A DNA stretch of 12,457 nucleotides from Saprospiraceae bacterium (GTDB lineage Bacteria > Bacteroidota > Bacteroidia > Chitinophagales > Saprospiraceae), in contig JALZVN010000065.1 of the NCBI GenBank assembly GCA_023299965.1, positions 1 through 12,457 on the forward strand. Reading direction: 5' to 3'. The notes beneath the pieces are model-generated. The model did no database searches. It was not told the DNA's origin and saw only the letters and a program-made list of their open reading frames with translations. Within the stretch, counting starts at the first letter, position 1, and the number at the start of each line of letters is the position of its first letter. This document shows positions 6,636 through 12,457 of this stretch, one piece after another. The translations under genes and the position numbers were made by a program.

Positions 6636-8675
6636 ATGAATTATAAAAAAATTAAAGTAATCGCATTTTTTCTCCTACTTATTTCAGGATATGTTATTGG
6701 TCAATCCAATAAAACGGCACTTAGTATTTATAAAACGCATGGATATAAAGTTTCTATACCCTTGTTTAAAAACTCTGGCGAAATGTCCATTGAGGACAGA
6801 GAAAAAATCGCTAACAGTTATAGACTTAATCATGATACTCAAAATGCAGAAAAATGGTATCAAACTATAGTGAAAGAAACTCAAAATCCACTACACTATT
6901 TATACTATGCTCAAGCTCTACAAAGCAATGAAAAACATGACCAAGCAAGTCAATTCTTTTTAATGTACGACAATATAACAGGCGAAAGTAATTTCAGTAC
7001 TCAAAATTTATTAGCAACTAAAGTGGAGAGTCCCCAAAATAGTGTAGAAGTTAAAAACGCTGCTCCATTAAACTCAGAACAGCTGGACTATAGTCCTACT
7101 TACTTTGGAGATCAAATCATATTTGTATCAAATAGACATGACGAAAGACTATCAAGTAGAATTACAGATTTTTGGACAGATGAAAATTTTATGACTATTT
7201 GGTCAGCGAGCAAAAAAGCGGATGGATCTTTAGATGCACCTGAGCCATTCTCTAAAACGATCACCTCAAAATATAATGAAGGCCCGATTTGTTTTAATAA
7301 TATGGGCGACACAATGTTTTTCACTAGAAACGATTACAATAACGGCAAAAGAAGAAACGACTCAAAAGGCGTAATGAAACTAGGAATATTCACATCAGTG
7401 AAAAAAGGAGAAGACTGGACAAAACCAAAAGCTTTAGAATTCAACACTATAGAAAATGAAGAGGCACACCCCTCTCTAAGTCATGATGGCAATCGTCTAT
7501 ATTTTAGCTCTGATAGAGAAGGTGGGTTTGGCGGAATGGACCTATACTTTAGTGATTTCAACAATGGAACATGGACAACTCCTATAAATCTTGGCGAAAA
7601 CATAAACACCAAAGGGAATGATGTTTTTCCTCATATTCAGAAAGATGGAACACTTTACTATGCAAGTAATGGAAGATTAGGACATGGTGGTCTAGATCTT
7701 TATGAAGTTAAAACAAATAAAAATAAGGAATGGGGTATCCCTGTTAATATGGGACTACCATACAACTCTCCCAAAGATGATTTTGCTTTAATTATGAATG
7801 ACACTAGAAAGGAAGGATTCTTCACTTCAGCGAGAAAGGGTGGATTAGGAAAGGATGACATATACTCTTTCAATATTGTCCAATCTATAGGAAAAGACTC
7901 TATAGCTAAAAAAGAAAATGTCGTAGCTGAAACCAAAAATGAACACATCCCTACTCTTGATGTAGATGCAAAGGAAGCAGCAGTACCAACTACTCAGACT
8001 AAAATACAATCAATCCATAAACCGACTAACTTATCAGAGAATACAGATTTAAAAACAAATCCTAGCGATGTAAAAGCAACGATTACAACAAAATCTAACA
8101 TAATCACTACAACAAAAATTACTGATAAAATTAAAAGTACCACAGCAATTCCAAATTCTACAATTGAAAATTCTACCCCATTATTAAACTCAACAACTAC
8201 TGCCTATGAAGGCAAAAAAATTGAAAAAGGAGCAATTATAGAGTTACCAAACATATATTGGGATTTCAATTCTTCTTATTTGAGAAATGAAGTAAAAATA
8301 GACTTGGACAAAGTGGTTGATTTACTTAGAAAATACTCTAGTCTAAAAATAGAATTGATTTCACACACTGACTCAAGAGGTAGTGAATCTTACAATCAAA
8401 TGCTATCCCAAAAAAGAGCTAACTCTGCAGTAAAATATTTAATCACTCAAGGAATATCGCCTAAAAGACTGACCGCTAAAGGATATGGTGAAACACAATT
8501 AAGAAATCAATGCGCAAACTACATTGATTGTTCGGAGGAAAAACACCAGTACAATCGAAGAACAGAAATAAAAGTTATCAAATTCGATACTCAAAATATG
8601 GATGTAAAATATTTAGAAAATCTACCCAGAATAATAGACGAGGCTAACCCTAACAGAGAGTGGGATTGGAATTAG
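6636..8675 (+). CDS. PorE-like TPR / beta-propeller / OmpA-domain envelope protein
   Basis: A 679-residue protein: signal peptide (1-22, GYVIG then QS), TPR-like helices (about 47-115, IANSYRLNHDTQNAEKWYQT), PD40/WD40-like propeller blades (about 150-412, with LSHDGNRLYFSSDREGGFGG and KDGTLYYASNG), a Thr/Ser/Lys-rich linker (about 413-530) and an OmpA C-terminal domain (about 538-648). The OmpA domain keeps the peptidoglycan-binding residues: D579 in SHTDSRGS and the arginines of NRRTEI (641-642), plus LSQKRA and KGYGE. This architecture is that of Porphyromonas PorE, an outer-membrane-associated T9SS component. Unlike PorE as I recall it, there is no lipobox Cys after the signal peptide and no evident carboxypeptidase-regulatory domain. 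Extra Cys residues (C626, C632) sit in the insert typical of Bacteroidota OmpA domains. Last gene of the module, before a strong terminator. Confidence 0.9.
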   Translation: MNYKKIKVIAFFLLLISGYVIGQSNKTALSIYKTHGYKVSIPLFKNSGEMSIEDREKIANSYRLNHDTQNAEKWYQTIVKETQNPLHYLYYAQALQSNEKHDQASQFFLMYDNITGESNFSTQNLLATKVESPQNSVEVKNAAPLNSEQLDYSPTYFGDQIIFVSNRHDERLSSRITDFWTDENFMTIWSASKKADGSLDAPEPFSKTITSKYNEGPICFNNMGDTMFFTRNDYNNGKRRNDSKGVMKLGIFTSVKKGEDWTKPKALEFNTIENEEAHPSLSHDGNRLYFSSDREGGFGGMDLYFSDFNNGTWTTPINLGENINTKGNDVFPHIQKDGTLYYASNGRLGHGGLDLYEVKTNKNKEWGIPVNMGLPYNSPKDDFALIMNDTRKEGFFTSARKGGLGKDDIYSFNIVQSIGKDSIAKKENVVAETKNEHIPTLDVDAKEAAVPTTQTKIQSIHKPTNLSENTDLKTNPSDVKATITTKSNIITTTKITDKIKSTTAIPNSTIENSTPLLNSTTTAYEGKKIEKGAIIELPNIYWDFNSSYLRNEVKIDLDKVVDLLRKYSSLKIELISHTDSRGSESYNQMLSQKRANSAVKYLITQGISPKRLTAKGYGETQLRNQCANYIDCSEEKHQYNRRTEIKVIKFDTQNMDVKYLENLPRIIDEANPNREWDWN

Positions 8676-8771
8676 TGCTTTTATAAGAGAGCACTCTAGA
8701 GACCAATATTTCTTTCTTATAAAAAGAAAAAAAATGATACAATTCTCCATGTCTACTAAATAGACAATGTC

Positions 8772-8805
8772 AAGCAAAACATCAAAGATGTTTTGCTTTT
8801 TTTTT
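8772..8805 (+). terminator. Strong rho-independent terminator of the T9SS operon
   Basis: A perfect 12-bp stem, AAGCAAAACATC (8772-8783) with GATGTTTTGCTT (8787-8798), has an AAA loop and an uninterrupted run of nine T. It ends the operon 97 nt after the last stop. A smaller hairpin, AGTGCT with AGCACT (8674-8695), overlaps the stop codon. Confidence 0.93.
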
Positions 8806-8839
8806 ACTTATGGACATCTCCATAAATCTCTGAAATAGA

Positions 8840-8944
8840 ATAAAGGGTATCTCTATTAAACTACACTCTTGGTTAATCAGAAAATCAATAAAAATCTTAA
8901 GCGAATCGAGCGTTCATCTATTTACTTCCATCTTGAGGGTAAGC
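8840..8944 (+). repeat. Possible diverged copy D of the dispersed repeat
   Basis: The start (AAAGGGTATCTCTATTAA, then CTTGGTTAA) resembles the head of the elements at 2581 and 2658. AATCTTAAGCGAATCGAGCG resembles the TTTAGACGAGGCGTGAG block. It would lie head-to-head with copies C and B. The similarity is weak and was judged by eye. Confidence 0.3.
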
Positions 8945-9060
8945 GAATAGGATAACTTCATACTGCGTTGATCATCTTTCGCTTAGCTAAGGAAAAACTC
9001 CTTCTTCTCGCCAAGTCTACATTCACCCTATTCTACTTACAGTTCAAGTGCCGGTAACTA
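8945..9060 (-). repeat. Dispersed repeat, copy C (diverged)
   Basis: Read on the minus strand it follows the same order as copy B: ACTTGAACTG, GTAGAATAGGGTGAATG, TAGACTTGGCGAGAAGAAGGAG, then CCTTAGCTAAGCGAAAGATG. Compare copy B: CTTGAGTTGAAA, GTAGAGTGGATT, TAGACGAGGCGTGAGGAAGGA, CCTAAACTAATCGACTG. It directly abuts copy B, so B and C are a tandem pair. Confidence 0.6.
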
Positions 9061-9192
9061 GAAGTACTCAGATGAATTTTTACTGCCTTGTTCGGCAGTC
9101 GATTAGTTTAGGATAAGTTCCTTCCTCACGCCTCGTCTAAATCCACTCTACTTTCAACTCAAGAAACAGTTAATAGAGCTACCTATAATATA
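9061..9192 (-). repeat. Dispersed repeat, copy B
   Basis: This is the inverted counterpart of copy A, with 12-nt and 17-nt identical blocks at 9152-9163 and 9125-9141. At the head it reads TATAGGTAGCTCTATTAACTG on the minus strand, like TATAGAGCACCTCTGTTAACC of copy A. It contains a perfect small hairpin, ACTGCC-TTGTTC-GGCAGT (near 9082-9099). No coding potential is seen. Confidence 0.75.
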
Positions 9193-9215
9193 AATTTGAC
9201 AAACTAGCCTGCATA

Positions 9216-9244
9216 AGAATATACTTCTATTGAAGTATGATTCT
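9216..9244 (-). terminator. Hairpin after the DUF1330 gene, possible terminator
   Basis: ATACTTC (9221-9227) pairs perfectly with GAAGTAT (9232-9238). The stem extends by AGAAT with ATTCT past a one-base bulge. It lies about 32 nt after the DUF1330 stop. The T-rich tract on the minus strand is weak, so termination is uncertain. Confidence 0.45.
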
Positions 9245-9276
9245 CATTGAGCGCTTCTTATCCGAGAAAAAGAAAG

Positions 9277-9654
9277 TTACTGACACAATATAAGCCTAGA
9301 ATCTATTAACGCTTTTTTACGCAAAGCGCCAGGATAACCAGGACTGCTAATCATATTGATAAATTTCCCTTTGGAGGCGTATTCAATAATTAGGACCTTG
9401 TCCCACTCTTGATATTCTGCAGGACCAATAAGGGTGAAGTATGGCTTCCCATCATAGACGATCTTTGCTTCAGCTTCTATAAAGAAAGGCGTGACTGCCT
9501 TCATATATTCTTTGTATTGCTCTAGGCCTGTCAGGTCGGAACCTGGCACTTTATCAACAAACTTCAGAAGGTTGAGCATTTGAAATTTTTCATCAATGTC
9601 AAATTTCATAAATTCTAAATACTGCGCTTTGGTGAGGTCTAGGTATGCATCCAT
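9277..9654 (-). CDS. DUF1330 family protein
   Basis: A 125-residue soluble protein with the DUF1330 pattern of the dimeric alpha/beta-barrel (EthD-like, ferredoxin-fold) group: FQMLNLLKFVDKV near the N-terminus, GLEQYKEYMKAVTPFF, a central strand IVYDGKPYFTLIGP, EWDKVLIIEYASKGKFINMISSPGY and the closing DSRLILC. Length is slightly above the roughly 95-residue core because of a 20-residue N-terminal helix. No enzymatic function is established for the family to my knowledge. It stands alone on the minus strand between two repeat-rich intergenic stretches. A TAAATTTG box lies 9-16 nt upstream of the ATG. Confidence 0.85.
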   Translation of the reverse strand: MDAYLDLTKAQYLEFMKFDIDEKFQMLNLLKFVDKVPGSDLTGLEQYKEYMKAVTPFFIEAEAKIVYDGKPYFTLIGPAEYQEWDKVLIIEYASKGKFINMISSPGYPGALRKKALIDSRLILCQ

Positions 9655-9662
9655 AGTTGAGC

Positions 9663-9670
9663 CAAATTTA
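9663..9670 (-). promoter_or_regulatory. Candidate Bacteroidota -7 box (TAAATTTG) for the DUF1330 gene
   Basis: On the minus strand TAAATTTG fits the TAnnTTTG consensus. It sits so close to the ATG at 9654 that transcription would start about 4 nt before it. No clear TTG box is seen about 19 nt further upstream, so confidence is low. Confidence 0.35.
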
Positions 9671-9744
9671 ATTTGAATGCAAGCTATAAAAGTCTTTTAC
9701 TAATATTGAAATTCTGTTACCAAAAATCTAATACAATTTTTAAA

Positions 9745-9990
9745 TTCAATTCCGTTTTACTCAAAGTAAAGTAGTTTGGGGCTTTTGACGTATTCTTTTG
9801 AACGGATACTTCGACTGCCGGCACATGCAGGTTAAGTAATAGCTAAGGCTGTCTAGGGAGATCTTGTTAGCTGTCGCTGGATGGCTCCAATTTCCTCCTT
9901 ATCGCTGTCTACTGGACACCGACTGCTTCGCACCAGTTGGACATCTTGTCTACATCCAAAATAGTTTCCTTCACATTTCCCTAAGCAATT
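9745..9990. repeat. Repeat-like intergenic stretch with a 9906-9943 hairpin
   Basis: No gene is seen. TGTCTACTGG (9906-9915) pairs with CCAGTTGGACA (9933-9943) with one extra base, enclosing a GC-rich loop with GACTGCTTCGC. TCGACTGCCGGCACATGCAGG (near 9810) resembles the small hairpin of repeat copy B. AATAGCTAAGGCT (9838-9850) recurs exactly at 10071-10083 inside the palindromic element. It looks like dispersed-repeat material. Confidence 0.5.
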
Positions 9991-9996
9991 TATACC

Positions 9997-10172
9997 ATTT
10001 GAAGTTTAAAATGACGCATATATTTGGATAGAAATAATCAACCTACCTGCGGTAGGTTAAAAATGCTCCAAATAGCTAAGGCTATTATTGCGCCTACCAG
10101 CAAAGGCAGGCTTTTCGCCTCAACCTTGATCATTTCTATCTAAAATCTTGCACGCCATTTTATACTACAAAT
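9997..10172. repeat. Palindromic MITE- or REP-like element with nested hairpins
   Basis: About 45-nt arms (9997-10040 and 10126-10172) are imperfect reverse complements; the best-conserved part is GATAGAAATRATCAA, and TAAAATGRCG also matches. The 85-nt centre contains three further hairpins: ACCTACC-TGC-GGTAGGT (10041-10057), AATAGC-TAAG-GCTATT (10071-10086) and a CCTACC / GCAGG pair near 10093-10110. No transposase is present, so it would be a non-autonomous element if mobile. It ends 24 nt past the stop of the minus-strand gene at 10197 and may also act as its terminator or 3' stabiliser. Confidence 0.7.
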
Positions 10173-10196
10173 AGTATTACTCTGAGATAACAATTA

Positions 10197-10589
10197 TTAT
10201 TCATCCCCTTTTGGAAAAATCAAATTGCCGCTGCTGTAAGTGCTACCGAATGTCTTGGCGCAGGAATGGACCTGAGAGATGGCATCCAGTACTTGTCCCT
10301 CTGTCAGCTCTCGTAGTGGGTGTATAAAAGTAGACCAAATCACTCGATCGGATACGGCATACCTAGCATCTAAAGCCGTATGAAAATTGGCTTCCATACA
10401 ATTCATCATCTCGTCAGAGCCAATATCCTCGACTTTTATAATTGGAGAGATAATGCGCATGCGATTGAAATGCTCGTCGGTCATGCAAATAAATCCAACA
10501 TCATTGATCTCGAACTTCCAATGTCCTAGCTGACCTTCGGTGAAGTTGCATGTCCGCTTGATAATATCGTCTAATGTTTGATTATCCAT
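10197..10589 (-). CDS. Conserved uncharacterised soluble protein
   Basis: A 130-residue protein with no signal peptide or membrane segment. Visible landmarks are GHWKFEINDVGFICMTDEHFNRMRI, then ISPIIKVEDI, MEANFHTALDARYAVSDRVIWSTFIHPL, and a C-terminal QVHSCAKTFGSTYSSGNLIF. The N-R-M-R-I, A-N-F-H-x-A-L-D-A-R-Y and H-P-L blocks look strongly conserved, and I recall similar hypothetical proteins in other bacteria. The alternation of strands and helices could fit a YbjN or CesT-like chaperone fold, but this is a guess from pattern. It starts 19 nt after the stop of the two-helix membrane protein gene, so the two are probably co-transcribed. The palindromic element follows immediately. There is no Shine-Dalgarno sequence; the start is the first ATG in frame. 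Confidence 0.75.
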   Translation of the reverse strand: MDNQTLDDIIKRTCNFTEGQLGHWKFEINDVGFICMTDEHFNRMRIISPIIKVEDIGSDEMMNCMEANFHTALDARYAVSDRVIWSTFIHPLRELTEGQVLDAISQVHSCAKTFGSTYSSGNLIFPKGDE

Positions 10590-10608
10590 ATTTTTTAATC
10601 TGTTGCAT

Positions 10609-10824
10609 TCAAACAGTAGATTGCAGTGGTTTGTTGAGTTGATTGTATGAATAGATTGATAATAGAGGTCCTAATACCAAAGACAACCAATTGAAATATC
10701 TCAATCCCTCGAATAATGCCTTGTCGTCTAACAAGTAAAAAGATACGTGAAACAATCCATTTACTAATAAAATAGAGCCAATGGAGACGAGCATTATATA
10801 GTAAGCAGTTTTAATTATTGACAT
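10609..10824 (-). CDS. Small two-helix membrane protein
   Basis: A 71-residue protein with two hydrophobic segments: about 7-31 (YYIMLVSIGSILLVNGLFHV) and about 42-60 (YFNWLSLVLGPLLSIYSY), with a short polar turn (DDKALFEGLR) between them. It belongs to no family I recognise. It is transcribed ahead of the conserved soluble protein gene (19-nt gap), so the two may work together at the inner membrane; that is inferred only from the arrangement. The start is the ATG at 10824, without a clear ribosome site. Confidence 0.65.
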   Translation of the reverse strand: MSIIKTAYYIMLVSIGSILLVNGLFHVSFYLLDDKALFEGLRYFNWLSLVLGPLLSIYSYNQLNKPLQSTV

Positions 10825-10957
10825 AGGTTAACTTTTAGTTAGTGTAAATCTTGGCAACATGTATCACCCCTAAATATACTCAACATTAGGATTGGATAGG
10901 CTACAATTTTATCAGTATAAAGTCATAATTCTCTTCAAGCTATCAGTCGTTTTTTTT

Positions 10958-11090
10958 GCGTAAGGGATGGGAAGCATAGCCGCCTTAGCGGCTAGTCCGA
11001 TAGGTTTGGGGCGTTGTTTTGTGGCAAGGAGGACCGCAGCGAAGCGGAGTGCTGGAGAGCCCGACCTCCTGCGCGCGGGGGGCTACAACT
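10958..11090 (+). repeat. GC-rich structured intergenic element (GCGTAAGGGATGG...GAGAGCCCGACC)
   Basis: A GC-rich island in AT-rich surroundings. Visible structure: a perfect hairpin TAGCCGC-CTTA-GCGGCTA (10977-10994), a hairpin CCGC-AGCGAA-GCGG (11034-11047), a C-rich/G-rich pair around TGCGCGC (11065-11080), and a possible long-range stem GGTTTGGGGC (11003-11012) with GCCCGACC (11059-11066). From memory, similar GGGATGGAAGC ... GAGAGCCCGACC elements recur between genes in other Bacteroidota; I cannot verify this here. The short open frame across it (10967-11158) is not a credible gene. It could be a REP-like repeat or a structured RNA. Confidence 0.6.
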
Positions 11091-11339
11091 TAGGCGAATT
11101 AATAAACCACCTCATCTACAATGAATACTCTAATAAGGGGTTTGACAAACACAAATGAAGTAGAAGTGGGGCTTAGCATGAGGATACGCCCAAATAAAGC
11201 CACAAAATATGATGAAAAAGCATGGTTAAGACTAACAAAACCGCCTAATTGCAGTTAATATAGAGAAGGTGGAGAAAAAGGGGTCTACCCTACTCCTACT
11301 TCATCAATATTCATCTATTATAGTGTATATTTGTGGTCT
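11091..11339. other. Intergenic stretch before lepA
   Basis: I see no gene here. The sequence is moderately AT-rich, with a weak GGGC/GCCC hairpin near 11170-11192 and the candidate promoter box of lepA at its end. Confidence 0.5.
11326..11333 (+). promoter_or_regulatory. Candidate Bacteroidota -7 box (TATATTTG) for lepA
   Basis: TATATTTG matches TAnnTTTG and ends 6 nt before the lepA ATG, which would give a leaderless or nearly leaderless transcript. No good TTG box is visible about 19 nt upstream, so it may be chance in AT-rich DNA. Confidence 0.35.
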
Positions 11340-12457
11340 ATGAAGAACATGAGAAATTTTTGTGTGATTGCCCATATTGATCATGGGAAAAGTACCTTAT
11401 CTGATCGCTTGTTGGAGTTTACTCAGACCATCAATGAGCGTGCTATGCAGAATCAGGCATTGGATGATATGGATATCGAGAGAGAACGAGGGATCACCAT
11501 CAAAAGTCACGCTATCCAAATGTATTATGACCATACGGATGGCGAGAAGTATGTCTTCAATCTAATAGACACTCCTGGTCACGTGGATTTTTCGTACGAA
11601 GTGTCTCGGTCTATAGCGGCTTGCGAAGGCGCGCTTCTCCTCGTAGATGCGTCGCAAGGAATACAGGCTCAGACGATCTCGAATCTTTATCTGGCGATAG
11701 AGAACGATCTGGATATCGTGCCTGTGATCAACAAGGTCGATATGGAGTCTGCGGATGTGGAACTCGTCAGTGACCAGATCATAGACCTAATCGGATGTGA
11801 TAAAGAGGATATCATCCTCGCTAGTGGTAAGACGGGACTCGGTGTGCCTGAGCTGATGGCGGAGATCGTAGATAAAATCCCTGCTCCTAGTGGAGATCCT
11901 AATGCGCCGCTACAAGCCTTGATATTTGATTCCGTGTTTAACCCATATCGTGGAGTGATTGCGTACTTCAGAATATATAATGGCACCATGAAAAAGGGTG
12001 ACCTCGTACACTTTGTAAATACAGAAAAGCAGTACCACGCGGATGAAATAGGGATTCTGCAAATGGATATGGTGCCTAATAAAGAGTTAGGTGCTGGAAA
12101 TGTGGGCTACATCATCACAGGTATCAAGACAAGTAGTGAGATAAAAGTGGGTGATACGATGACGCTGGCTGATAATCAATGTGATGCCGCCATTGATGGA
12201 TTTGAGGATGTGAAGCCAATGGTATTTGCAGGTATATTCCCGCTTGATAATGACGACTTTGAAGACTTGAGAGATAGTCTTGAAAAACTACAACTGAATG
12301 ATGCATCCCTAGTGTTTGAGCCAGAGTCTTCTGCAGCCCTGGGTTTTGGGTTTAGGTGTGGATTTTTGGGTATGCTGCACTTGGAGATCATCCAGGAGCG
12401 TCTGTCTCGTGAGTTTAATCAAGAAGTGATCACGACGATTCCTAACGTATCGTACTA
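11340..12457 (+). CDS. lepA: Elongation factor 4 (LepA), N-terminal 372 codons
   Basis: A translational GTPase that acts on the ribosome, described as a back-translocase or initiation factor. The usual length is about 595-600 residues; the right edge cuts the gene. All GTPase motifs are present: G1 AHIDHGKST (11-19), G2 RERGITIK (48-55), G3 DTPGH (77-81, with the catalytic His81), G4 NKVD (131-134) and G5 SGK (162-164). They are followed by the beta-barrel domain II (FDSVFNPYRGVIAYFRI) and the LepA-specific start of domain III (KPMVFAGIFPLDNDDFEDLRDSLEKLQLND, GFGFRCGFLGMLHLEI). The start at 11340 (MKNMRNFCVIAHIDHG) matches the family; the ATG at 11349 would also be in frame but is shorter than usual. 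There is no Shine-Dalgarno sequence. Codon use is richer in G and C than in the T9SS module. Confidence 0.97.
   Translation, partial: MKNMRNFCVIAHIDHGKSTLSDRLLEFTQTINERAMQNQALDDMDIERERGITIKSHAIQMYYDHTDGEKYVFNLIDTPGHVDFSYEVSRSIAACEGALLLVDASQGIQAQTISNLYLAIENDLDIVPVINKVDMESADVELVSDQIIDLIGCDKEDIILASGKTGLGVPELMAEIVDKIPAPSGDPNAPLQALIFDSVFNPYRGVIAYFRIYNGTMKKGDLVHFVNTEKQYHADEIGILQMDMVPNKELGAGNVGYIITGIKTSSEIKVGDTMTLADNQCDAAIDGFEDVKPMVFAGIFPLDNDDFEDLRDSLEKLQLNDASLVFEPESSAALGFGFRCGFLGMLHLEIIQERLSREFNQEVITTIPNVSY

Noticed and set aside
8674..8727. Hairpins directly after the PorE-like gene as the main terminator
   Set aside because: AGTGCT/AGCACT has no T-tract, and the TTTTATAAGA/TCTTATAAAA pair is AT-only. 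The 12-bp stem with nine T at 8772-8805 is far better.
9745..10190. Possible CRISPR array or tRNA in the repeat-rich gap
   Set aside because: Repeats are unequal, unevenly spaced palindromes without regular spacers, and no cloverleaf or CCA end could be found.
10967..11158. 63-codon open frame upstream of lepA
   Set aside because: It runs through the GC-rich structured element, has an Arg/Ala-rich translation typical of read-through of such repeats, and has no ribosome site or known motif.
11687..12391. Minus-strand open frames inside lepA
   Set aside because: They are complementary-strand shadows of a highly conserved coding region.

Overview
The window looks like chromosome of a low-GC member of the Bacteroidota. 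The evidence is a type IX secretion (T9SS) cargo with a gliding-motility type C-terminal domain, a PorP/SprF family outer-membrane protein, start codons with almost no Shine-Dalgarno sequence, and two TAnnTTTG boxes next to start codons. I cannot name genus or family; a marine or gliding lineage of Flavobacteriia, Cytophagia or Saprospiria would fit.

Layout. (1) Bases 1-1704, minus strand: a DUF389 integral membrane protein followed after 9 nt by the start of a DUF4442 (hotdog, thioesterase-like) protein cut by the window edge. (2) 1959-2490, plus: a small Gly-rich protein I cannot assign, with a clear terminator. A 13-nt motif sits at the same place upstream of this gene and of the divergent DUF389 gene. 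(3) 2491-3810: a gene-free, AT-rich stretch with dispersed-repeat sequence, small hairpins and a 14-bp tandem repeat. (4) 3811-8805, plus: a three-gene T9SS surface-protein module made of a secreted multi-domain cargo, a PorP/SprF partner and a PorE-like TPR/beta-propeller/OmpA protein, ending in a strong terminator. The cargo gene carries a one-base frameshift inside its C-terminal secretion signal. (5) 8806-11339: a repeat-rich stretch with three small minus-strand genes (DUF1330, a conserved uncharacterised soluble protein, a two-helix membrane protein) and at least three kinds of intergenic repeat or structured element. (6) 11340-end, plus: the first 372 codons of lepA (elongation factor 4).

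How it works together: the cargo would be exported by Sec, recognised by the T9SS through its C-terminal domain, and handled at the outer membrane by its PorP/SprF partner, while the OmpA protein anchors the assembly to peptidoglycan. The frameshift removes the last third of the sorting signal as assembled. Imperfect copies of one dispersed repeat lie on both sides of this module in opposite orientation, so the module may have been gained or rearranged as a block.
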